Of a DNA stretch of 64,000 nt, positions 33,740 through 45,097 are shown in pieces. A program made the position numbers and the translations under genes. Positions within the stretch are counted from its first letter, which is position 1. The number at the start of each line of letters is the position of its first letter. The notes under the pieces were generated by a model. That model did not search any database and was not told where the DNA came from. It saw only the letters and a list, made by a program, of their open reading frames with translations. This stretch comes from Pseudeuparius sepicola (lineage: Eukaryota > Arthropoda > Insecta > Coleoptera > Anthribidae), in assembly GCA_963920635.1 (NCBI GenBank), contig OY987304.1, positions 29,140,365-29,204,364 on the forward strand. The letters are read 5' to 3'.

Positions 33740-34096
33740 ATAATTTTTGAAATCATAGCAACAACTTTGTTTATTTGATAATTTTGTCATGTCATTCAAA
33801 ATTTGTCAGAAAGTGCCATAAATTTTAAAATGTTCCAACGTCCCGAATATACCTATATTGCTAATAAGGCCAAAGAAATCGTGTTGGATTTACTTCCTGT
33901 GAAGTCTCGTGCCAAAGAAATCGTGTTGGATTTACTTCCTGTGAAGTCTCTATAAAGAATATTCTAAGGGATTTTGGAATTTGGAATAGTCCGTAAAGGT
34001 TGCCATGACGACTTTTAGGGACTAGGCCGAAAAAGAAGCATTTTACGGGCTCAAATGAGTCCGTAAAATAGCTATTTTTGGGAGCGTATGACAGCA
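33740..34096 (+). repeat. Dispersed repeat B, copy 2
   Basis: Shares words with 28166-28350 (tttgataattttgtcatgtc; actaggccgaaaaagaag versus actaggccgaaagagaag) and contains an internal 42-bp tandem duplication. Confidence 0.7.
33869..33952. repeat. 42-bp tandem duplication
   Basis: The unit beginning gccaaagaaatcgtgttgg occurs at 33869 and at 33911 without a mismatch over almost the full period. Confidence 0.93.
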
Positions 34097-35022
34097 AATA
34101 TTTTATGTCTGCGCCTGGGACAGTTTTTTTATCCTATTGTGGCAACGGCAACACTGTTTGGGAGGCAGCGCAGTCGTCTTTCGGTCAGCGCAGTCAGCTG
34201 CTCTCCGCTGGTGAGCGACTCTGTGTTCTCCCTGGCCCGTCAAAGTAATTTGTATTTATCGCAGTATTTTGAAATGCCACATTCGTTTTAAGACTCAAAG
34301 TGCTATTCCTGAATGTGAAAAAGTGCGTTATTGTGAAGGCAGCGGCCGTTTTCGCCAGTGCTATTATACTAATGAACGTCTTGTAGGCCAAACGTCTATA
34401 GGCGTTTGAACAAATCGCAACCGTGTAAAAATATATTTTCTAACAATTTATCGAAGCCTAACTGTTCAAATAAGAAAATACTCGAATAGGAGTATACGTT
34501 TGATTCGGAGGTGTACGCGTACTTATGTCTGCCTTTCTATCAGCATATGAACAAAGCCTGCGATTATTGCTTACTAATAAAATCTCGAGGTATAGCTGCC
34601 CCAGTAAAACAATACTTTACGGGTTTGTCCTTATTTTCTTGATTGTAAAAGTCTCGGTAGAAGTTCTTCTTACTAGCATTCTTTAAATTTCCGCTGCCTA
34701 GGTACTTAAAATATCGGCAAAGTGATGTGTTCGTTAAATTATTTTTGTGCGCGCATGAAGAAAGCAATAACCAGTTCGTGGGATAGCAAACTTACCAACC
34801 TATACCTACCTAATTTTTATTCCACTCTAAATGAGACAACATCGCCCAATTTCCTTTCCCACTTTAACGGTGTTCCCCTCCATTCGCGTAGGAAGGGGAA
34901 AGACCTCCCCGCTAAACACTTTTAGTGAGAATCCAGCGGCAAATATTGATTTGCCCCATTTTCTAAACATCGAGTAATTTTTTTTTGTGTTTTCCGGCTT
35001 TATGGGGCTACTTGATTACGTG
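34097..35022. other. Rest of the composite element, no gene recognised
   Basis: Includes a GC-richer patch with two gcgcagtc words (about 34168-34200). No motif. Confidence 0.4.
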
Positions 35023-35059
35023 GTTAAAATTAATGTACTGATGACCGATACACCCTGTA

Positions 35060-35712
35060 TACCTCTGTCAAAAATTCACAGATTTGGCAATCCTTGCAAA
35101 CATCGGAGACAGTGGAGATTATAACGCCATATATATTTTATGAAATATAGTTAACACAATTCACCACTTGGTAATAAGAATAAATATAATTTTTAATATA
35201 AACCAACTTATTATATTGGACTTCACTACTGTTCTGTCTTTTGGCCCTGAACGAAAACTGCTAATTCTACTCCCATATACGAACATAAACATTTCCAATG
35301 TTGAAAATGATCACGATCATTATCTACACAACGGAAAAGGCAGCCCGAAACTCAGCAAACAAAATTTGCTCGGACGTCACTCTATAGTACCACAGGGTAG
35401 GTATTGAGTTATTTGCAGATGCTTTGTTTTAGCTAGATTGCTTGTAAATAATGAGAGCGACGTCTGAGAGTCTGATAATGTAGGTACTACGCAGATCGGC
35501 TTTTTTACGTTTATTTTATCTTGGGAATGCCGTGGATTCTAATAAGCATAAGAACAATAATTATTCAAATCAGAGAAATTAAAAATAAAAATAGGCCTGG
35601 CTGACAGATTGCCGGTTTCATAGCTGACCTTTTGTGAATTGTCTGATTCCCCTCGCAGTCAGTAGCGATATTGTAAATATAAAAGTTATTTTGCAAAATA
35701 ATTAGCAAGAGA
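35060..35712. other. No gene recognised
   Basis: The 79-codon plus frame at 35168 has no recognisable domain. Confidence 0.5.
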
Positions 35713-35715
35713 TTG

Positions 35716-36168
35716 TTACAACCCAAGGTTAGTTTATAGGAAGGTTAGGACATTCGACGACTTGGAAGGGAAGAGGGGGTGAGAGAGGCAAAGGGGGAAG
35801 GGCCGCAATTTAGGTTGGTAGCATTTACAAGTGAATTGGCGATTTAGTAACTCCCTAAATGGATAACGCTTCCAGCCGTAGGCGCACACAGACGTTTTTG
35901 GCATGGACTTTGTTTATGGTGTATATTTATGTTGTTTTGGCTGTTTTCGGTTATTTCTTCATTTTCATAGCATTTTTGTTTTATGTTTGTGTTTTTACTT
36001 TGTTTTCGGTTTTCAATACCCGTGTTGTCCCTTTTGATACGCCATTGGCATCAGGCTGGTGAGAGCGGCACCGTCGCGCGATGTTGCCGGTGCAAACGGA
36101 CTGCCTTTGGTTTTGTTAAAGAGTGGGGGAATATCCTAACCTTCCTATAAACTAACCTTGATTACAAC
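35716..36168. mobile_element. Small inverted-repeat element (about 440 bp)
   Basis: CCAAGGTTAGTTTATAGGAA from 35723 is inverted at the right as ttcctataaactaacctt (to about 36160). The word TTACAAC lies just outside both ends (35716-35722 and 36162-36168), suggesting a 7-8 bp target duplication. A 67-codon plus frame inside (35859-36062) is rich in Phe, Val and Tyr and could form membrane helices, but the composition is simply T-rich and no homology is recognised. Confidence 0.72.
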
Positions 36169-36963
36169 CGAGGGGACTTTGGGTACTTCTTAGTTGTAAT
36201 TAATATAGATACGAACAATTCCCTAAGATTAACTTTATTCCGACTGACGTAATTATAAATACTTCTCACGGATAGCTTAATATCCTGCAAACAGATGGCC
36301 CTGATGGCTAACAATGTATTTTGCATCAGTCAACGCTTATGCTATTTTTTGTCTTGCCCTCTGTTGCACATCACAAGTTTTATTCTCGGAGGAAGGGAAT
36401 AATTTTAATACAAGTAATACTACATAGCTTTCTTGCACATTCTACGTTGTTGCATAATATTGATGAGGAAAGATAAATCTACAGTGCGTTCCGGAAGAAG
36501 TGGGCAAACGATACTTGAATCTGTGGGTAATATGAAATCAAGTGGCCCAATTCCTGCTTTATTGCATCAGGAATGAATATGCAGAAAACAAAGTAGACCG
36601 ATTGTGATAAAAGTTGACTCATTCTCATAATTTTTATATATACTTTTAATATATTTTTCTAATAACAATGTTAAGATATTTCCAATGAAAAAGGAACTTC
36701 GTCTTCAAATAAGGTAAGTTTAACACTCCTACCTATGTCAATTATTCTAGTTTATAAACTATGCTTATAATATGTGTTTATGTAAAGCAGTTTAACTAAA
36801 ATAATATGCGGCTGTGCTTGTTGCTATACACCAATTATTGTCAAATGCCAGACAATATGGCAGCTACGTAAGTAGGTAATTAGGTGCGTAGATGCAGGTT
36901 ATTCAAATTCCTTTGGTAGCACGTTTAACCCAAGGTTCGTTTAACTTATATATATTTTTTATA
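36169..36963. other. No gene recognised
   Basis: AT-rich. A word acagtgcgttccggaagaag near 36480 resembles an isolated transposon terminus. Confidence 0.45.
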
Positions 36964-37955
36964 TACAGGGTGTCCCAGAATATATGGGCAATCTCTCGGA
37001 TTTATACAGGTGACGTTAAAATAACACGACAAGTTCCTTTAAAAATTTCCCCAAAGGGCCCACCTACGGAGATACAAGCCCCTAAAGAACGCTCCTGAAA
37101 ATGGATTTTTTTTTGATAACTTTGAAAAGACTTTGTGTAATTCAATTATATTTTAACATGATGGACGATAGATAGGTAAGACCAGTTGAAAAGCGCCCAT
37201 GAAAACAATTTTGGCTCATTTGGTTTGCAAAGGGCGGACTGGCTGTAGCACAATAATGTCATTTTTTTACACCCTTTACGATAAGGGCCCAAAAATAATA
37301 TTTTTGGATAAATTGAACCTTAAACTAAAAAAAATACACTCTTGGTTGATATCGATAAAACGAACTGTTTTCGAGAAAAAACTATTTTTGTTTAATACGA
37401 TTTTTATTAGGTACATAATTTTGTATGTCGGTTCAACATGAGCTGCTTCTAATGTTATGCATACCAGAGCTCTACGAATTGAAGATTGTTAAATCGGTAT
37501 ATACATGTCAAATAAAAACCATAGCAACAACAAAAAATGTAAATAAATTTTTCATAAAGAATGTAAATTTCATCGGTTTAGGTCTCTTTACGAATGCAAT
37601 AAAAATATTTTTTTCTCGAAAACTGTTTATCGATATCAAAATCAACCAAGAGTTTATTTTTTATAGTTTAGGTAAGGTTCAAGCTATCTAAAAATATCAT
37701 TTTTGTGCCTTTATCGTAAAGGGTGTAAAAAAAATGAAATTATTGGGCTACAGTTAGTCCGTCCCTGGCAAACCAATTAAGCCAAAATTGTTTTCATGGG
37801 CCCTTTTTAACGAGTCTTATGTATCGTCGATCGTATTAAAAAATAAAATTACACAAAGTATTTTAAAAGTAGGGTGCGTCTTTTAGGGGCTTGTATCTAC
37901 GTAGGTTTCTGGTATAAATCCGAGAGATTGTCCACATATTCTGGGTCACCCTGTA
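36964..37955. mobile_element. Palindromic mariner-type MITE, about 990 bp
   Basis: TACAGGGTGTCCCAGAATAT at 36964 is inverted at 37955, with TA at both edges. Complementarity continues almost to the centre (about 37440-37460), through words such as caatctctcggattta, gaaaacaattttggct, cctttacgataa and gttttcgagaaaa, each returning in inverse order. The whole element could therefore form one long imperfect hairpin. No coding content. Confidence 0.92.
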
Positions 37956-38047
37956 CCTATAATATGGCTTAGAACATCGTGGAAAACAAGTTAAAACAAG
38001 TTTGTCTGTACAGGTGTGTCTGTTCGCATGTGCGTGTTACCACGATA

Positions 38048-38783
38048 TACAGTGTGTCCAAGGATAGAGTTCACGTAGGGTGTAAATGACAAAAAAATTT
38101 CGAGTTGAAATTTGAGCTTCTGGGGATCAGCCCTGCTTGGTTTTAAACTAATTGTGACATAATTTTACTTTCGAAAAATCACGTATGCCTTGGGAATTTT
38201 GAAAAAACTAATTTTCCACATGAGTAAAGTGCCCTTTCTGTAGGTTTTACGACAAAATGTTATTAAGGAAACTTGTTCAGAATGCAGAACTGAGTAGGTT
38301 TGAAAAATTTCAAAAGCCTAGGTCGACTTTGATTTTTTTCTGCTAAAAAATTATAACGCACAAAAATCAAAGTCGACCTAGGCTTTTGAAATTTTTCACA
38401 CCTATCCAGTTTTTCATTCTGAACAAGTTTTCTTAATAACATTTTAATGTGAAAGCTACACAAAGTGCACTTTTCTAAAGAAAAGTGGGGGAAAATGCCA
38501 AAAAATCAAAGTAGGCCTAGACTTTCGCAAACCTACTCAGTTCTTCATTCTGAACAAGTTTCCTTAATAACATTTTGTCGTAAAACCTACAGAAAGGGCA
38601 CTTTACTGATGTGGAAAATTAGTTTTTTCAAAATTCCCAAGGCATACGTGAGTTTTCGAAAGTAAAATTATGTCACAAATTAGTTTAAAACCAAGCAGGG
38701 CTGATCCCCAGAAGCTCAAATTTCAACTCGAAATTTTTTTGTCATTTACACCCTACGTGAACTCTATCCGTGGACACACTGTA
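38048..38783. mobile_element. Palindromic MITE with TACAGTGTGTCC ends, about 736 bp
   Basis: TACAGTGTGTCC at 38048 is inverted at 38783. The arms (about 260 bp) match closely, including gagttgaaatttgagcttct and ttgggaattttgaaaaaac. The centre carries a further nested inverted pair around gtcgacctaggcttttgaaa (about 38290-38400). There is no coding content. A decayed half-copy follows at about 38860-38995. Confidence 0.9.
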
Positions 38784-38859
38784 TTTTGAATCAGTTATGA
38801 AAATGGTTTGGAACTTGCAGGTTCTGCTATAACGATTCGTCCCAGCAGGTAGGTTTGAC

Positions 38860-38995
38860 GTACTTGAAAGAAACAGGCGATTATTCGAAACTTAAGATTT
38901 TGTCAAGAATAGTTTCAAAACAAGCAGAGATGACCCTTAGAGGATAAAATTTCAACTCTAATTTTTGTTGTTGCACCTATCCAAGGACAAACTGT
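38860..38995 (-). mobile_element. Decayed half-copy of the preceding MITE
   Basis: The stretch with cttaagattttgtcaagaat, aaaacaagcagagatgaccc and tccaaggacaaactg matches one arm of the 38048-38783 element with many substitutions. Confidence 0.6.
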
Positions 38996-39149
38996 TTGCA
39001 AAACGTAGTATGAATATCAGTACCTAACGACGATTCATAATAATAATTATAAAGTATAAATTTGGTAAAATTTAACACGTAATTCAACAGATTCACACTC
39101 AATTACCCTGTCACTTCCTGACCAAATTTGGACTCCAAATTATCCACTA

Positions 39150-39375
39150 CCCCACATTACCGTATCTAACTTCCGGCTATAAAGTTACCGCTGCGACTCC
39201 CTGTGGCAAACAGGTGCGGTCCCGGTCCCGGGCCGGTCTTAATCCTAATTATTAATTTGGGGGCCGGGACTCGCCCCGCTCCCCTCCGCCGTTCCCCCGA
39301 GACGAACTTACCGCACCGCGCCATTCGTTCTACGGTAAAGTAGGTTCCCAGATGCGGCGGCTCAGGAACAGCTGA
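39150..39375 (+). repeat. GC-rich dispersed repeat family A, copy 3
   Basis: The most GC-rich copy. accgtatctaacttccggct entry, gtcccggtcccgggcc block, cctaattattaatttggggg centre, then CCCCGCTCCCC block. See also 9370 and 30470. Confidence 0.72.
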
Positions 39376-41340
39376 TGCCACTGTTTGCGAAGTCGAAGAG
39401 AAATAAGCCGCAAATTAATTCAACTGTATTATTAAAGCGTTAAAATGATTAAGTTTAGGAATAAAATGATTGAGGCCCATCTTCATAAACAAAAAGAAGT
39501 AGGTAGGACTTTATTTGAGACACCTAATACCCTGATACAAGTTTCTCTTTTTGCAATGCGAAAAATACAATTCTATTATAAGTCCTTAGAAAAATAGTTA
39601 TTTGTGTAACTAGTGCAAAATGTGCATATTTGTTGCACGAGGCATGAAGTTTTCAGCTCAAGACGCAGTCGAGGTAACTGATGGATACACTTCATTTCCA
39701 GTTAGTGGAGTCAACCAGGAAAATAACTTCGAAAAAATTCCGGGAGTTTCAGATTTTGTTGGAATGTGTTCGTTTGGATGTCTTAAAACAAAATCCGAAG
39801 AGTTCGCAGCGCAAAATAGTGTGCATTTTTTTTAACAATAACTGTCAAAAATATAGGTTTTTTGTTAATAACTTTGGTATTTAATAAGTGTTTTTATAGA
39901 ATTTAAGTAAGAGCATTCGAAAGAGCAGGCAATTTCTAAAAAAAATGTATTTACATATTTTTTGTCAAATAATTAAGTAATGAATGAGAATATTTTTAAG
40001 ATCATACGTTTTCATGCTTCCTCGTATTTAAGAGGCAGCGGAAATTGAGAGCGGCGCGTGGAGCGCGAGACAGTTAAACAGTAATAACTTTTTACACACA
40101 CAACTAATTCATATGCAACAAAGTTTATTGGAAAGTGATACCGTAAAGCAATTAAAAAAATCTTGTAGCATTAATTTTCATGAAGGGATACGCCTGTCAT
40201 ATTATTTTAAAATTGGTCTTGATCAAAATTTCATGCATATTCACAATAATTGACGTTACATGGTCAATTTGTAATATTTTTTGAAAGAGCATTATAATAT
40301 TACGATATCAAACCTCGTTTATTATTTTTTTTTTTCACTTTGAACAATGAACATAGAAATTTTTCATAAATTCTGGCTATCGTGTATACAATATTTATTT
40401 CAAATGCTCATAATATCCGCATAAAATTAGATATTGAAACTCAATAGGCGACTTTTTTGAAGCTTAAAACGTGTGCTTTTTGATGGCATAGGTCATTTTA
40501 ATGTATTTATCTTTTTCTTGTTTATTTTTGCAGTAAACCGCGTTATAATTAATTTCCCGAAAGGCAGAACTCATTTTTTCTTATTTTTAAATCCAAGAAT
40601 CAAGCTGAAGGAGGTTTCTTACTGGGATGAGACCAATCCTAAGTGAAAGTACACGTTTTAAACTTCAGATTTCCTAGTCAAAAGATTTTTTCACTTATAA
40701 TCTCCCTAGAACATGAATTATTTCCGGAAATTTTTTTCGAGGCAACCGAGATAAAATTTCCAGAATTTTAATTCATGCTCGCGGGACATTCGGTACGAAA
40801 ATTTCATGTCAAAACTATTTGAAAATACAATTAAATTGGCGACATATGGTGACTGGTGTTATTGTTGTATAGGCGGGAGATTTCCACTTATTAATCTTAC
40901 AGCTAGGTGCTTATGGGAGGGTGATTTCCGAAAAAATACACAAGTTGCCATGGCAACGTTAAGAAATGCTTGTGTTTTATTGGTTGTACCTTGCCGACAT
41001 GAAATTTTCTACATAATTTCCGCTCGTGCTTATCAGCTTTTGGAAAAAAAATCTTCATGTGTTCTCAGCTTTCATACAATAATACGAATTCTCTAATAAA
41101 TATAATAATTTCCGCTTTCTTTCTCGTAAATATATATACCTCATACATGTTTGTATACTACTATAGTCCCCATTTTCGATCCACTGAGAACATCCGTTTG
41201 TATGTGCCTGTGTTTGTGAGGCGTGGACGGCGTGGTAGTCGGCAGGTAGTCGGCAGATGTCATTCTGTTCCCTTGGAGCACAGCTTGTATTGACGTGGGG
41301 ACGAATGCTTATATAATATATATATATATCCCCCCCGAAA
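39376..41340. other. Intergenic, no gene recognised
   Basis: Several plus frames of 60-100 codons (39620, 40806, 41057) carry no recognisable domain or splice context. A TA repeat and a C-run sit at about 41310-41335. Confidence 0.5.
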
Positions 41341-43166
41341 ATCCAAGCTATATAGAGGGTGTTTCGAAAAAATCTTCTTAAGTAATATGGTCACGAAATT
41401 ATTTTTAAGTTTGTAGGTCGGCCGCTAGTAAATTTGAAAAATGAGTTTTCTCAAAAAAATAAATAATAAATATAAAAACTAATTTTATTGCACTCCTCAG
41501 CAAATTCTGAACAATTTTCGTTAAGGATTTTGTGATCTTGCTCTTCAAATAGAGGTGAGACGGGCGGATAAACCTTGACTTGAAAAAATGCTGCTAACTC
41601 CGGTTTGATTTAACCGAATTGGTTGAATTTGGGCTTGTTGAAGAGAGATTTCCTTCTTCTATCAAATGATTGTCCAGTAAGATCATTTCAAATTTCGTGG
41701 TCGCCGCTAGAGGGCGCAATTCGAAAAATTTCCCTTTTATTACAATTTTTTCCGAAATTTTAAATTCATTGACATATTATTTCTGTTATAATCGAAAAGT
41801 AGATTACATTTAAAACAAAAAATACTTTGGTATTTTGATATCTTCATTAGTTTCGGAGTTATCGCCAAAAGAATAATTATACATGTTATTTGAAAGAAGA
41901 AGGTAGGTAGGTATTTGTTTTCAAAGATTTCCGTGGTCAAGCATGCCATGAAATAAATAAAAATCTGCTTGAGTTTTTCGTAAATAGCTAGATTTTCCCT
42001 TTCAATCAGCATCTCAAGATACGTTTTCAGTTTCATTATCATGAATACCTGCTACCTGCAATAAATTTCACGAAATCTTGAAGAAAACTCGATTATTCTT
42101 GCATTCAACTTCATTTTTACTAGGCTTCATTTTGCTTTTCATTTTTTTACTTCATATTCATGATCAGCATCTCAAAAAACATGAAAATATACAGTTTCAT
42201 TGAAAAATAATGATTCTACAAATAATTGTAGACGATTTTTGAGAAATTTCGGTGAAAAATTTATTTTTTGAGTTTTTTATTTTAAAAAAGCGCACTTTTT
42301 CAACCTGCGGACTTTTAAATAAAAGTATGTTTAAAGGTGTTTCAAAAGGTTTTATTCAAATCCATGACTTCCCTAATTAATTCCTAATTAACAAAATTTT
42401 TCGTCTACGTTGCCTACTAAGTAATTTTTTGACTTTTGTTTTCTTCATTGCCTGTGAAGGTCTCAGGTGCTTCACTTAAAACACTTTTTCGAATTGTTCT
42501 GAAGTTTCCGCTACTGGTACTAGGTTCACCTTCCAGAATTTTAGCAGCTATTTCAGTTTTTTTTTAGAAATTGGCTCCTCAATGTAGCCCTCAGCTACAG
42601 TTGAAGATTTCCGTCCTCCATGGCGTTTTAATGACTAATGTTAACATGTCAGTCTTTAAGTATTTACACCAACAGGTTGAACGGCGCATTTTCCGTTATA
42701 ATATCTTATTGAAAAATCTAGTGTGACTGGTAGACTGGGGACGAAGGGATGCATATTTGCGATTCATTTCAACAAAATTAAAACTTCTAATTTTACCGCT
42801 TATTACAAATAATGATCGAGCTTTGTTTGTCTTGCTATCTTGAATTTTCACAGTTATGATAGAATCCATGTCGTTAATACCATTTAATGGTAATTTCTGT
42901 AACTCGTCTCTGTGGCATGCTCCTGCAATGCCAAATACAACGGCATTCTACAAAACAATGACATTCTACAAAAAAAATGGTTACGCCGGCACAAGTATTA
43001 GACCTTCTAAATTATAGCCAAATACATGTGTTTATTGCAAAATTGTAAGAGATATCCGTATACGCGCTATACTAATTGTTTTGTATAACTCTCCTTAGAT
43101 TAAAATCACAAAAATTCACTTTTTTAAAGTTGTAAGCGAATAATGATGTCACCAGCTCGGTATTCG
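41341..43166. other. AT-rich, decayed mobile-element sequence suspected, no gene
   Basis: GAGGGTGTTTCGAAAAAATC near 41355 resembles a degraded terminus. The 42822-42880 segment (ending agaatccatgtcgtta) recurs in direct orientation at 47905-47964. No coding content recognised. Confidence 0.45.
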
Positions 43167-43736
43167 TTATACCCTTGTTTATGGAGGTTCTAGTTAGCTT
43201 TTGCTTACGGCGGAATTTCTATAACCTTCAAATATGTCCTTATGGTCTGTCTGTCACATTCCCACTTGTTACTAAATGTTTCTGTCTCGTTCTCTTTTAC
43301 ATTTCACCGAGACGCGTCCATACGGTGGCGACAAATTCCGAAACCACCGTTCGAGTCGGTCGATTAAGGAAGGAATCTTCAATCAACCGAACCGGCCAAA
43401 GCGTCGCACCGTCACATCGCAGGAAACTGTATTTACGCGGGTATCGATCGACCAAGCGCTTGTCCTATCCGATCCGATTACCAGCTGTTTTTGCCTTTTG
43501 CTGCCGGTTAGATTCTCGTTTTCTTATTTCCACTTATATTATTGTTACGACAGTGTGTTTGGTGGATACAGTAGTGTGCGGTGGTGTTCTAGTCCGATAA
43601 TTAGTGTGTGCATATAAAAACATTTAATGTTTTGAGCCATCAGATAAACGATAAATAGGTACAGAGGTTAGGAAGTGAAAATGTGTTTTGTTGTTTCAAA
43701 ATGAGTGTTTTCTTGTGGTTTTAGAATCGATGAAAA

Positions 43737-43938
43737 TTGTGTCGATGGAGGAAGGAATCAATCGACGCCCAAATTGGAAAGGCAATTACCTACCTAACCG
43801 GGCCAAAGCCAAAAGTGTCCGTTTTTGCCTTTCCTAAGGATCCAGTTTTGAGGGCAAAATGGGTGCAAGCCTTATTTATACAAACAAGGGTGCAAGCCAT
43901 AAAAAGGGCTTACTTTGTAGTCAAGAAACATTCTAAGG
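43737..43938 (+). pseudogene. THAP-like domain exon
   Basis: The frame reads PKVSVFAFPKDPVLRAKWVQ, strongly like the FPKDP-x-L-R-x-K-W core of THAP zinc fingers, and then HSKVC where the third cysteine of the C2CH finger would fall. A donor-like AAG/GTATGT overlaps the VC codons at about 43936, so the splice point is ambiguous. The first C-x-C pair is not visible in this frame, and the gggtgcaagcc word is duplicated inside the exon, so the domain is damaged or the start is misjudged. Confidence 0.55.
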
Positions 43939-44285
43939 TATGTTATAGTATATGTTACATTTTTTATATTTTTTTCATAAAGCTTCGGGTTATTGTAGGT
44001 CTGTGAACAACACTTTTTAACACAAGACATTGAAAGGGAGACTACGTGTGTTCGTCGATGGTCCTCAATCAACGGTGTGTTGTAGAATCGACTGGTGAAA
44101 CTACGTGCACTTTTAAAAATTCCACGTTTAGCTAAAGGTTTTAAATTTTCATGGCAAGTTATTTTATTATATTTTTACAAAATATACTCACTTTTTTAGG
44201 TGCAATACCTTGTAAGTTAGCAGGTTGCCCTAGTTATTTGTCCAAATCGAGCACGAGTCCTAGGGAAGGTCCCAAATAAAAAAAA

Positions 44286-44487
44286 AAAACAAAAAATTGA
44301 ACTTGGACGGGTTGAAAAAGCCATAGCCGAATGCGTTGAGAGTTGTGAAGCTTACAAGTCTGCAAACATTGAGGAAGAGTATTCAAAAATTTTTGATATT
44401 GCCGAGAGGGCGAAAGGAAACGAAGGAAGGGGCACATGTAGAGTAGTCACTGAAATGTTTATTCTCATAATATTTTTTATGTTGTGA
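44286..44487 (+). pseudogene. Coding-like fragment of unknown family
   Basis: A plus frame reads IELGRVEKAIAECVESCEAY, then KSANIEEEYSKIFDIAERAK, and stops at about 44487. The acidic, helix-prone composition is unlike the AT-rich noise around it. A T-rich tract and AG precede it at about 44188-44200, so it may be an exon of the same element gene as the THAP-like exon. No family recognised. Confidence 0.35.
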
Positions 44488-45097
44488 TATTTTTATTGTT
44501 GAATTATCTTTTATTAAATAACTCTTAAATTGTTGCTGTGTTAAAATATTTTTGTGTTCCACAGATTAGTTACTATGTTATGTTTGAAATTGTACCTAGT
44601 AGTATTTTACCTGGACACAAAAAAACGACAAACTTTGCAGAAGTTTCAGTTATTAAGTGTTTTTAAGATGCTAGTTGATCATAAATAAAAATCGTTGGTA
44701 TCGTACTGTCATGCTCGAAGATGTGCCTCAAAATAGGTACATAGCTAATATTAATATTATCTATTATACAGCGTGGTGAATAAAAAATGCGAAGTGTGAT
44801 TTTTCTTCTTCTTTTGAGTAGGTGCCTGTGAATTCATATTTGACATTGTCTTGGGATTCCAAACAACTCTTAGTGCCATAGTGCTGTAGTTCTAAAAATA
44901 AGGGTACTTTACTCTTGAGAAATTTTCATAAGTATTTTTCAACCTTCCCTGTATACGAATAGAAATTTTAAAATTTTTCGGGTATATTTTGAGTTTAAGC
45001 ACAAGTACCAACTTTTATCAAGACTAAATTTTTTTCTGAGAAACTTCAAATATAGAAAATTCCCATTTGTGTCCAACTTTCTGGCAGACACTGTAGA

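Larger units (their letters stand above)
30818..35059 (-). mobile_element. Mariner-type composite element with TACAGGGTG termini
   Basis: TACAGGGTGTATCGGTCATC at 30818 extends to about 30853 and is matched by its reverse complement at 35023-35059. TA dinucleotides lie at both edges. The interior contains a helix-turn-helix transposase remnant (31718-32029, minus) and, further right, an inverted satellite-like block and a copy of dispersed repeat B, so later insertions have enlarged it. The catalytic domain was not found. Confidence 0.8.

Noticed and set aside
35859..36062. Hydrophobic 67-residue frame, possible small membrane protein
   Set aside because: Its hydrophobicity follows from T-rich sequence inside a small inverted-repeat element, with no homologue recognised.
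40806..41096. 96-codon Cys-containing plus frame
   Set aside because: No motif, no context, and a composition like its flanks.
44600..45096. Possible mariner-type element ending cagacactgta just left of the nested element
   Set aside because: The right end resembles a terminus, but the left partner near 44613 (acctggacac) matches too weakly.
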